From: Actinomycetota bacterium
GTDB taxonomy: Bacteria > Acidobacteriota > Blastocatellia > Chloracidobacteriales > Chloracidobacteriaceae
NCBI GenBank assembly: GCA_013298335.1
Contig: JAAFHI010000095.1
Location: 1-8,489 of the forward strand
Length of the DNA stretch: 8,489 nt
Direction of reading: 5' to 3'
Shown: one piece after another, positions 1 to 8,321 of the stretch
Layout: each line of letters starts with the position of its first letter
Numbering within the stretch: position 1 is the stretch's first letter
Translations under genes and position numbers: made by a program
The notes under the pieces: model-generated
Seen by the model: the letters and a program-made list of their open reading frames with translations, nothing else
What the model was told of the DNA's origin: nothing
Database searches by the model: none

Positions 1-701
1 TGTTTTTCCCGAAAGGCGAGGCTCTGGCGGCGCGAGACTTCGACGTCGGTGCCGCCTTTCATGCCGAGGATGAGGCCGCCGGCGACGGATGGTTCGACAC
101 GTTCGATCCAGGTCGTATTGACGATGTGGCGGCGACTGGCACGGAAAAACGTCTCCGGGTCGAGGCGGGCCTCGATGTGGTTGAGGGAGCGGGGAATCAG
201 CGGGTGTTCGTTTTCGAAGTACAACCGGGTGTAATTGCCCTCGGATTCGAGCAGGCGGATGTCGGCGAGTCTGACGAACCAGCAGCGTTCACCGTCGCGG
301 ACGAACACCTGTTCGAGCGGGCCGAGCGCGGAGGTCGCCGGTTCGGGCCGTTTGAGCTGGCCGTGCGCTTTCGCGACCGCCGCGGCAAGTCGCGCCGGAT
401 CAATCGGTTTCAGCAGGTAGTCGAGCGCATTGACTTCAAAGGCCCGAATGGCGAAATCGTCGTAGGCGGTCGTGAAAATTGCTGCCGGTACGTCGTCCAG
501 ACCGGCGAGCCAGTCAAAAACATTCGTTCCCGGCATTTGAATGTCGAGAAAGAGCAGGTCGGGCCGCAGGCGGCGCACCAGTTCGTCGGCTTCGTCGGCG
601 TGGCGGGCTTCGCCGTCGATGGTGATGTCGGGAAAGGCCGCGAGCAGGCGGCGCAGTTCGTTCCGGGCCAGTCGTTCGTCGTCAACGATCAGTACGCGCA
701 T
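1..701 (-). CDS. LytTR-family response regulator (3' end cut by window edge)
   Basis: Two-component response regulator: an N-terminal receiver domain joined to a C-terminal LytTR DNA-binding domain, the LytR/AlgR type that binds paired direct repeats. My translation of the minus strand from ATG at 701 begins MRVLIVDDERLARNELRRLL. Receiver signatures are the acidic pair D7-D8, the phospho-acceptor D53 in LLFLDIQMPG, the switch threonines 77-78 in FTTAYDDFA and K98 in YLLKPID. After a Pro/Ala linker near residue 110, the LytTR domain runs from about 126 and shows LLESEGNYTRLYF, RSLNHIEARL and FFRASRRHIVN. The 233 visible codons end in VSRRQSLAFREK, close to the usual C-terminus, so only a few residues are missing. 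The start overlaps the kinase gene by 20 bp in another frame, which suggests translational coupling. A GGAG lies 12 nt upstream. The DNA target is inferred: see the repeat at 2923-2951. Confidence 0.93.
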   Translation of the reverse strand, partial: MRVLIVDDERLARNELRRLLAAFPDITIDGEARHADEADELVRRLRPDLLFLDIQMPGTNVFDWLAGLDDVPAAIFTTAYDDFAIRAFEVNALDYLLKPIDPARLAAAVAKAHGQLKRPEPATSALGPLEQVFVRDGERCWFVRLADIRLLESEGNYTRLYFENEHPLIPRSLNHIEARLDPETFFRASRRHIVNTTWIERVEPSVAGGLILGMKGGTDVEVSRRQSLAFREK

Positions 702-1767
702 GGTCGCGAAGGTCTCCGTTCACCGCTCGCGCGGGCAGATTCAGTTCGGCGGTGACGGATTCGCCGCCGTTTTCGGAAAGTTGTATCGAGGATGCCACGC
801 CGAACAGCAGGCGCAGGCGTTCCTCGACGTTTCGCAGGCCGAGCCGCTGGGAATCCTCGGGCGAGGCGCTTGAAAGGTGTCCGTCGTTGCGGACGCGAAC
901 CGTCAGTATCGAGCTGTCGAGATGGGATGAAACGTCGATGGCCCCGCCGTCGCGCCGCCGCGCGATGCCGTGCTTGACGGCGTTCTCGACCAGCGTCTGA
1001 ACGATCATCGGCGGCACCGCGCGGTCGAGCGTTTCCGGGGAAATGTCGAGCCGGACAGTCAGCCGTTCCTCGAAGCGGATGCTTTCAAGCGCAAGATAGG
1101 CTTCCACGAAGCGCATTTCGGCCTGGAGCGTCACGGTTTCGGTCGCGCTCGACTGCAAGGCGTAGCGCAGCATCTCGGCGAGTTTCGTCACCGCCGCCTG
1201 TCCGCGTTCCGGGTCTTCGACGATCAGGGCGCGGATACTGTTGAGCGCGTTGAACAGAAAATGCGGGTTGAGTTGCGATTTCAGGGCGCGCAGTTCGGCG
1301 TCCTTGGCCACGGCTTCGGTGCGCCAGCGCAGGATCTCCGCCTGTTTATAGCGTTCGAAGAAATGCACGCCGAAGTAGATGAGCGACCAGATGAAGAGGG
1401 TCGCGCTCCAGTTGAACCAGGTTACGAAGGCCACGCCAGCCCTGATTTCACGCGGGATGAAGACGCCGTACCTCGCAAACATTGCCGTCCCGGCCACAAT
1501 CTCCCAAACCAGCGCAAGGAGCAGGCAGGTCGGAATCACCCGGAGAAGCAGCGGAACAAAAGCCAGTTCCGCCCAGCGGCGGCGGCGAATCCACGTTCGC
1601 CAGAGGTGTGTGACCACGAAGCCGACGCCATTGCCGAAAACCGTACCGGCGATGAGTTGCCCCGTCATTCGCTGCCCGAACGCCACCGAAATGCCGAAAC
1701 TCGACACCGTGTAGAGCGACCATCCGGCGATTTGGCATTTCCAGTAGGTTGCATTCGTGCGCATCAT
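682..1767 (-). CDS. LytS/YehU-type membrane sensor histidine kinase
   Basis: Sensor kinase of 361 residues with the His_kinase (PF06580) plus HATPase_c architecture that normally pairs with LytTR regulators. The N-terminal 140 residues are hydrophobic, with about four likely membrane segments (roughly 13-30, 36-55, 68-93 and 113-135) and no large periplasmic domain. A short coiled segment (138-165) leads to the phospho-acceptor motif LKSQLNPHFLFNALNS with H169. The ATP-binding domain follows: N-box LVENAVKHGI (259-268), NDG (294-296) and GLRNVEERL (310-318). Tandem ATGs lie at 1767 and 1764. A GGAG sits 5 nt before the first and 8 nt before the second, so either may be used. The stop lies inside the regulator gene. 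The ligand cannot be read from sequence. The family includes peptide, pyruvate and cell-wall-stress sensors, but the short membrane domain could equally respond to membrane state. Confidence 0.93.
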   Translation of the reverse strand: MMRTNATYWKCQIAGWSLYTVSSFGISVAFGQRMTGQLIAGTVFGNGVGFVVTHLWRTWIRRRRWAELAFVPLLLRVIPTCLLLALVWEIVAGTAMFARYGVFIPREIRAGVAFVTWFNWSATLFIWSLIYFGVHFFERYKQAEILRWRTEAVAKDAELRALKSQLNPHFLFNALNSIRALIVEDPERGQAAVTKLAEMLRYALQSSATETVTLQAEMRFVEAYLALESIRFEERLTVRLDISPETLDRAVPPMIVQTLVENAVKHGIARRRDGGAIDVSSHLDSSILTVRVRNDGHLSSASPEDSQRLGLRNVEERLRLLFGVASSIQLSENGGESVTAELNLPARAVNGDLRDHARTDR

Positions 1768-1785
1768 CTTCGCTCCGCTTCGGGA

Positions 1786-1939
1786 AAGGATGAAGGATGA
1801 AGGCGGAAGGATGAAAAAGAAGGGATGAGGGATGAAAAAAACAGGCTGAAACCCTCAAAACTGATTGACAGAGCAGGCCGAAACCGACCATTTCCTTCAT
1901 CCTTCATCCTTCATCCTTCATCCTTCATCCTTCATCCTT
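1786..1939. repeat. Inverted pair of heptanucleotide tandem arrays (GGATGAA / CCTTCAT)
   Basis: The right arm is six perfect tandem copies of CCTTCAT (1894-1935) plus a partial CCTT. The left arm (1786-1838) has the reverse-complement unit GGATGAA at 1788, 1795 and 1809, with degenerate copies between and after (GGCGGAA, GGATGAG). Positions 1786-1815 match the reverse complement of the right array at 28 of 30 bases, so the two arms could fold into a long hairpin or cruciform over a roughly 55-bp spacer. The TGA stop of the upstream hydrolase (1934 to 1932) is part of a repeat unit, and the left arm ends about 18 bp before the kinase start. The role is unknown. The position at a gene's 3' end is compatible with transcript-end structure. 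Confidence 0.9.
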
Positions 1940-2837
1940 TCAGAAACGCATCCACTTCCCCGAGAAACCACGCTTCCTCGTCATACATGATGAAGTGGCG
2001 GGCGGTTTCGGCGATGCGGAGCTGGTAGCCCGGCAGACCGGCATACTGCTCGCGGAAGATTTTGGTGACACTGTCCTTGCTGGCCTGCGGGCCGAGGCCC
2101 ACCCAGGAACCGAAGACCAGCGTCGGGGTCGTAATCCGCTTGAGGTCGCCACGCAGATCGTTGGTCATGATCTCGTACATCGCATTTCCAGCCGTTCGCG
2201 GGTCGGAATCCTCGGCCCATTTGACGATGAGCGGAAGTTTCGTCTTGTCGCCGACCATGCCCGGCAGCCACGGTGACGATTTCTGGAATTTTCTCCAGTT
2301 TTCCGGCGTGGTCGAGACCATTGAATCGCGCATGGACGCGGCCACGATTTTTGCAGTCGCGACCGTTCCGTCGGGAGACATGGTCGCACCAAGGAAGGGC
2401 AGGCTGTCGACGATGACGATTTTTCCGAGAAGGTCTGGTTCGCGCGAGGCCAACCAGAGTGCGAGAACCCCGCCGAGACTATGCCCGATGATGACCGGTT
2501 TGACCAATTTCCGTTCGCGGATGTAGGCGGCGAGGTCGGTCCGGACCTTTTCGAGAAACGGCGCGTCGGTGGTGGCGGGCTGGCCCGCGAATCCGGCGAG
2601 CGTAAGGACGTGGCACTCGTACCGGTCGCGATAATGGGCGACGGTGGCGTCCCAGACGCTGCCGGAGCACATCAGGCCGGGAATGAGAATGATCGGTTTT
2701 CCTTTTCCGACGACTTCGACCTTGAATGAAGCGGGTGGGGCCGGGCTTTTGTCGGCGGCGGACACGCCGGAGGCAAACAGACCCAGAACGGCACTGGCGA
2801 ACAGCAGGATGTGGAAGAGCGAACGTTTGAACGTCAT
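1932..2837 (-). CDS. Secreted alpha/beta-fold hydrolase
   Basis: An exported alpha/beta hydrolase of 301 residues, probably an esterase or lipase-like enzyme of unknown substrate. It starts with a Sec signal peptide: basic MTFKRS, a hydrophobic stretch to about residue 25 and the small-residue site GVSA-AD. The mature part shows the oxyanion strand PIILIPGLMCSGSVWD (48-63), the nucleophile elbow GHSLGG with S120, and catalytic histidine H281 in ETARHFIMYDEE. The acid is uncertain: the strand-7 position has no obvious Asp, while D144 in IVIVDSLPFLG after strand 6 is a candidate. I chose ATG 2837, with GGGAG 9 nt upstream. An in-frame TTG nine bases earlier touches that ribosome site and cannot use it. 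It follows the secA terminator by about 150 bp, so it probably has its own promoter, perhaps LytTR-controlled. Its stop lies inside a heptamer array. Confidence 0.88.
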   Translation of the reverse strand: MTFKRSLFHILLFASAVLGLFASGVSAADKSPAPPASFKVEVVGKGKPIILIPGLMCSGSVWDATVAHYRDRYECHVLTLAGFAGQPATTDAPFLEKVRTDLAAYIRERKLVKPVIIGHSLGGVLALWLASREPDLLGKIVIVDSLPFLGATMSPDGTVATAKIVAASMRDSMVSTTPENWRKFQKSSPWLPGMVGDKTKLPLIVKWAEDSDPRTAGNAMYEIMTNDLRGDLKRITTPTLVFGSWVGLGPQASKDSVTKIFREQYAGLPGYQLRIAETARHFIMYDEEAWFLGEVDAFLKG

Positions 2838-2884
2838 GGTTTTCAACTCCCTTTCGGAGAAAATCGGGGTGTCCCGTGGCGGGA

Positions 2885-2951
2885 GTTGTAGGCGCGGTTT
2901 GTCGGCGGCGGCGGAAATTGTGATGAACGGTCGTTCGGGCGGATGAACGGT
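2885..2951 (-). promoter_or_regulatory. Candidate LytTR operator and weak promoter upstream of the hydrolase
   Basis: On the minus strand ACCGTTCAT occurs twice, at 2951-2943 and 2931-2923. The period is exactly 20 bp, about two helical turns. Each copy fits the published LytTR-domain consensus [TA][AC][CA]GTTN[AG][TG] at every position. Known sites are two 9-bp direct repeats separated by about 12 bp; here the gap is 11. About 17 bp downstream of a -35 window that does not resemble consensus (CGCCGC, 2913-2908) lies TACAAC (2890-2885), a 4/6 match to a -10 box. A poor -35 just below the repeats is what an activator-dependent promoter would look like. The repeat is seen directly. Binding by the regulator encoded at 1-701 is inference. 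Confidence 0.5.
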
Positions 2952-2977
2952 GTTTGAGGGGATGGGAATTCGTCCGT

Positions 2978-3019
2978 GGAAAGCGAAACCGCCGCTCCCG
3001 GTGAATCGGGAAGCGGCGG
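2978..3019 (-). terminator. Hairpin terminator of secA
   Basis: On the minus strand the stem is CCGCCGCT (3019-3012), one unpaired T, CCCG, a 6-nt loop, CGGG and AGCGGCGG (2996-2989). This gives 12 base pairs with a single bulge, 27 bases past the secA stop. The following tract TTTCGCTTTCC is only moderately U-rich, so termination may be imperfect or Rho-assisted. Confidence 0.7.
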
Positions 3020-3045
3020 GTTCGGGTGACGGCGGCGGGTTCGGG

Positions 3046-5781
<2,736 letters not shown>

Positions 5782-5870
5782 AGGGGGAAAACCGGGGAAC
5801 TCCGTCGAAAAGCCCAGCGTGATGCTCACTGCGCCGAAACGCTCGGCGAATACCATGAGAAGCGAACGAT

Positions 5871-5898
5871 ACTATGGGATAAGGCGGAAAGGCGTCAA
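5871..5898 (-). promoter_or_regulatory. Possible secA promoter
   Basis: On the minus strand TTGACG (5898-5893, 5/6 to the -35 consensus) is followed after 16 bp by CATAGT (5876-5871, 4/6), or after 18 bp by TAGTAT. The predicted start would be near 5864, giving an untranslated leader of about 80 nt before ATG 5781. It would leave almost no room for translation from ATG 5856. Motif-based only. Confidence 0.35.
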
Positions 5899-5950
5899 GG
5901 AATGTGACTGGTATGGAGGCCCGTTTCGCCCCACCTTCGCAAGAAAGACC

Positions 5951-5980
5951 TTGAAAGCCGATTCATCCGTATGCTATAGA
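5951..5980 (+). promoter_or_regulatory. Sigma-70-like promoter for mglBA
   Basis: TTGAAA (5951-5956) and TATAGA (5975-5980) are separated by 18 bp, each 5/6 to consensus, in an AT-richer island of the divergent intergenic region. The predicted start near 5987 gives a leader of about 200 nt before mglB, and the structured segment described next falls inside it. Confidence 0.5.
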
Positions 5981-6011
5981 ACAAACACTTTCGTAACTCC
6001 AACTATCACAA

Positions 6012-6164
6012 GCACCTAACGCCGACGGTGGCGTGAGTGCGACGCGGTCTCCCAAGCGATAGTCCCGACCGTGCGACGGCGGCGAAAGCGACGCCCGCCG
6101 AGTACAAAAGTAACGAAGATTGACGTCGCGAAGCGGAAGTTCAACCAGGGCTTCAGCGTCACAG
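6012..6164 (+). other. Structured 5' leader of mglB, candidate cis-regulatory RNA
   Basis: The 406-bp gap between secA and mglB has no credible gene. Its right half shows four successive stems by eye. First, GCAC-cta-ACGCC (6012-6023) pairs with GGCGT-ga-GTGC (6030-6040). Second, 6043-6049 pairs with 6067-6073, seven pairs including one G-U. Third, GGCG-GC (6078-6083) is capped by a GAAA tetraloop and pairs with GC-ga-CGCC (6088-6095). Fourth, GACG and GAAGC (6122-6134) pair with GCTTC and CGTC (6150-6160), ending about 12 nt before the ribosome site. I do not recognise a known riboswitch class, and the c-di-GMP-I signature is absent. High GC makes chance pairing common, so this is a candidate only. 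Confidence 0.35.
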
Positions 6165-6186
6165 TTTCCCCGAGGTTTACACGACA

Positions 6187-6684
6187 ATGTCAAGTGCCTC
6201 TCTGGTACTCTACGGCGAAGAATACCAGATGATTAAAAGCATCATCGCTCGATTGTGCGAGGACGCGAACGCCAAAATGGTTTTTCTGATCGACAAGAAC
6301 GGTCAGAAAATCGCCGACCACGGCGACACGGGTGGCATTGACACGACGAGCCTCGCCTCGCTGACGGCGGGGAACGTGGCGGCGACCGATGCCTTGGCGC
6401 ATCTGGTCGGGGAAAAGGAATTCCCGGTCCTGTCGCACGAAGGCGAACGTGACAACATCCACATTTCGATAGTTGCGCAACGGGTTATTCTGGTTGTGAT
6501 TTTCGACGAACGATCGAGCCTCGGGCTGGTTCGTCTGCGGGTCAAGCGGTCGGCGACCGACATGGCGGATGTGCTCGAAGCCATCGCCCGCAAGGTGGAA
6601 GAGGAAAAGGCGAAGGGCGCGGATCTCGAATCCCCTTTCGCGGAGATTACCGAAGACGACATCGACAGCCTGTTTCGGGATTGA
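6187..6684 (+). CDS. mglB: MglB, roadblock/LC7 GTPase-activating partner of MglA
   Basis: MglB-type Roadblock/LC7 protein of 165 residues, close to the roughly 159 of Myxococcus. In M. xanthus an MglB dimer stimulates MglA GTP hydrolysis, holds MglA-GTP to one cell pole and thereby sets polarity for motility. Here MIKSIIARLCEDANAKMVFL begins the domain (about 15-120), and IDTTSLASLTAGNVAATDAL (51-70) plus VVIFDERSSLGLVRLR (103-118) are family hallmarks. After a charged helix (121-145) comes the conserved tail SPFAEITEDDIDSLF (149-163), the counterpart of the C-terminal MglB segment reported to contact MglA outside the main interface. ATG 6187 is preceded by GAGG 11 nt upstream. The next ATG (6229) would remove LVLYGEEYQ, which matches Myxococcus, so it is rejected. 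It lies 70 bp upstream of mglA in the same transcript. Confidence 0.96.
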   Translation: MSSASLVLYGEEYQMIKSIIARLCEDANAKMVFLIDKNGQKIADHGDTGGIDTTSLASLTAGNVAATDALAHLVGEKEFPVLSHEGERDNIHISIVAQRVILVVIFDERSSLGLVRLRVKRSATDMADVLEAIARKVEEEKAKGADLESPFAEITEDDIDSLFRD

Positions 6685-6754
6685 GCTACGGTGGCGCGCG
6701 TCCCGCGGGGCGATTGCGACTCCTTTTTTGAGCGCTGTTTAGGGGTAGACGAAC

Positions 6755-7345
6755 TTGACATTCATCAATTACGCATCACGAGAAATCAACTGCAAGATCG
6801 TCTATTACGGTCCGGGACTCGGCGGCAAGACGACCAACTTGCAGTACATCTACGACACGACGGCCCCGCAGGCGAAGGGGAAACTCATCAGCCTGGCGAC
6901 CGAAACCGACCGGACCCTCTTTTTCGACTTCCTGCCGCTCGAACTCGGCACGGTGCGCGGTTTCAAGACGCGCTTCCACCTCTACACCGTTCCCGGCCAG
7001 GTGTTTTACGATGCCAGCCGCAAGCTCATCCTCAAGGGCGTCGACGGCGTGGTGTTCGTGGCCGACAGCCAGGAAGAGCGCATGGACGCCAACATCGAAT
7101 CGCTCTGGAACCTTGAGAACAACCTCAAGACGCAGGGCTACGATCTGATGAAGATTCCCTATGTCCTCCAGCTCAACAAGCGCGACCTGCCGAGCGCCCT
7201 GCCGATTGACGCGCTCAAGAAGGAACTGATGCGCAAGGGCGAGCCGGTGTTCGAAGGCGTGGCCTACAAGGGCATCGGCGTGTTCGACACGCTCAAGGCC
7301 GTGGCCAAGCAGGTCCTCGTCGAACTGAAAAAAGGCGGCGGATAA
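6755..7345 (+). CDS. mglA: MglA, Ras-like polarity GTPase
   Basis: MglA small GTPase of 196 residues (M. xanthus 195), a bacterial Ras-like switch that in its GTP form sits at the leading pole and recruits motility or type IV pilus regulators. The sequence is nearly colinear with the Myxococcus protein. Visible elements are the P-loop GPGLGGKTT (19-27), R53 in TETDRT, the family-specific G3 motif TVPGQ (78-82) in place of canonical DxxG, with catalytic Q82, and the base-recognition motif NKRD (141-144). R53 and Q82 are the residues placed for hydrolysis when MglB binds. One P-loop difference is G23, where Myxococcus has Cys. The start is TTG at 6755, which gives the conserved MTFINYASREINCKIVYYGP; AGGGG lies 9 nt upstream. 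No ATG is available near this position. Co-transcription with mglB is likely. Confidence 0.97.
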   Translation: MTFINYASREINCKIVYYGPGLGGKTTNLQYIYDTTAPQAKGKLISLATETDRTLFFDFLPLELGTVRGFKTRFHLYTVPGQVFYDASRKLILKGVDGVVFVADSQEERMDANIESLWNLENNLKTQGYDLMKIPYVLQLNKRDLPSALPIDALKKELMRKGEPVFEGVAYKGIGVFDTLKAVAKQVLVELKKGGG

Positions 7346-7375
7346 CCCCCGCCCGACAGATTCCTCAAAAACTTC

Positions 7376-7433
7376 CGCCCATATCCCGACCTTGTCGCGG
7401 ATATGGGCGTTGTTCCGTCGGACGGTCTTTTTT
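7376..7433 (+). terminator. Double hairpin after mglA, terminator or attenuator
   Basis: A perfect 11-bp inverted repeat, CGCCCATATCC (7376-7386) and GGATATGGGCG (7399-7409), has a 12-nt loop. It is followed by a small stem CCGT-CGG-ACGG (7415-7425) and a TCTTTTTT tract (7426-7433). The second stem plus U-tract looks like an intrinsic terminator, with the first stem reinforcing it. The U-tract ends directly against the ATG of the next gene, so termination would occur at its start codon. Confidence 0.7.
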
Positions 7434-8213
7434 ATGCCTATCGTCTTTACTTCCCATAACATAGACCTCGGGAACGGCGAGCGGACCCGCTCCCACCTCC
7501 GCCTCACCATCGAGCAGGAAGGCTGGTTTCTCGCCGTCAAACGCACGCTCGACGTGATGTTTCCGGGCGACCGCTCGAATGTTTCAATCGTCGATCTCGG
7601 CTGTCTGGAAGGCGGATATTCAGTCGGGTTTGCCCGGATGGGCTTTCAGACCCTCGGTCTTGAAGTGCGGCAGGCGAGTTTCGACGCCTGCGAGTACGCC
7701 CGGAGCAAGGTCGGTCTGCCGAATCTCCGGTTCGTGCGCGACGACGCGTGGAATTTCGGGCAGTACGGCGATTTCGACATCGTTTTCTGCTGCGGACTGC
7801 TCTACCACTTCGACCGTCCGCTCGAATTCCTGAAACTGGCGTCCGAACACTGCCGGTCGCTGTTCATTCTCAACACCCATTTTTCCACCGACGTGAAGAA
7901 CGACGCCTTCCCACAGTCCGATCTCGAATGGAACGAAGGCATGGAAGGCCGCTGGTTTATCGAATACCCGGATGAAAAGACGTTCGCCGACCGCGAGAAC
8001 CGCCGCTGGGCGTCGTGGGACAACCGGCGATCCTTCTGGCCGCGCCGGGAATGGCTGCTCCAGGCCATCCGGCAGGTCGGTTTCGACACCGTCATGGAGC
8101 AATTCGACGCCCACGGCGAGAATCTGGTCGAAGCGATTCAGACCGGACGCTACCGGAAAGAGGATCGCGGCCTCTTCATCGGGGCCAAATCGGGCGGGTT
8201 CCGGAGGCAGTAG
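7434..8213 (+). CDS. Class I SAM-dependent methyltransferase, substrate unknown
   Basis: A 259-residue Rossmann-fold methyltransferase. Motif I is VDLGCLEGGYS (53-63), motif II acidic residue E78 in TLGLEVR, motif III DDAWN (103-107) and motif IV FDIVFCCGLLYHF (114-126). The last resembles CmoB/DUF1698-like and sugar or natural-product methyltransferases. The C-terminal SFWPRREWLLQAIRQVGFDTV (200-220) is the usual segment that closes the substrate pocket. No membrane segment or signal peptide is seen. I chose ATG 7434 (MPIVFTSHNIDL). An in-frame TTG at 7392 would add 14 residues but lies in the hairpin loop after mglA and has no ribosome site. ATG 7434 also lacks a Shine-Dalgarno, since the terminator-like T-tract abuts it, so translation may be weak, coupled or leaderless. 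Its TAG stop begins a heptamer array. A link to MglAB function is not shown. Confidence 0.85.
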   Translation: MPIVFTSHNIDLGNGERTRSHLRLTIEQEGWFLAVKRTLDVMFPGDRSNVSIVDLGCLEGGYSVGFARMGFQTLGLEVRQASFDACEYARSKVGLPNLRFVRDDAWNFGQYGDFDIVFCCGLLYHFDRPLEFLKLASEHCRSLFILNTHFSTDVKNDAFPQSDLEWNEGMEGRWFIEYPDEKTFADRENRRWASWDNRRSFWPRREWLLQAIRQVGFDTVMEQFDAHGENLVEAIQTGRYRKEDRGLFIGAKSGGFRRQ

Positions 8214-8246
8214 TCAGCAGTCAGTGGTCAGTGGTCAGTGGTCAGT
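8205..8246 (+). repeat. Heptanucleotide tandem array (AGTCAGT / GGTCAGT)
   Basis: Five consecutive 7-bp units: AGTCAGC (8212), AGTCAGT (8219), then GGTCAGT at 8226, 8233 and 8240. They are preceded by a degenerate GGCAGT at 8206. The methyltransferase TAG stop (8211-8213) overlaps the first unit. The unit recurs in inverted orientation at 8387-8402 (ACTGACTGCTGACGAC) and 8468-8482 (ACTGACTACTGACTA), inside the tandem hairpin repeat. Confidence 0.9.
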
Positions 8247-8321
8247 TGATGGAACTTTGAAGATTCGTTCATCGTACGCGCGCGCGATCCTATTTATATA
8301 TGGCGTTTCATCCGGTGACGG
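8247..8321. other. Non-coding spacer with alternating CG tract
   Basis: No gene is seen. It contains a 14-bp strictly alternating purine-pyrimidine run, CGTACGCGCGCGCG (8273-8286), next to an AT-rich run TATTTATATAT (8291-8301). The first type of tract can adopt Z-form under negative supercoiling and the second melts easily. Confidence 0.5.

Noticed and set aside
126..755. 209-codon plus-strand frame
   Set aside because: Mirror of the LytTR regulator on the other strand, no recognisable domain.
970..1800. 276-codon plus-strand frame
   Set aside because: Antisense to the histidine kinase, whose H-, N- and G-boxes are clear in the minus frame.
1448..1900. 150-codon minus-strand frame with repeated HPS-type residues, and a plus-strand partner at 1825-2028 encoding FILHPSS repeats
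   Set aside because: The residues come from translating the 7-bp array, which cycles through three frames to give a seven-residue period. The rest overlaps the kinase in another frame.
5782..5856. 25-codon N-terminal extension of SecA from ATG 5856
   Set aside because: It does not look like SecA, has no ribosome site, and would begin almost at the predicted transcription start.
6012..6100. Known c-di-GMP-I or cobalamin riboswitch in the mglB leader
   Set aside because: The conserved core sequences of these classes are not present.
5963..6193. 76-codon minus-strand frame in the secA-mglB gap
   Set aside because: No ribosome site, Cys/Arg/Ser composition of a chance frame, and it runs through the mglB leader stems.
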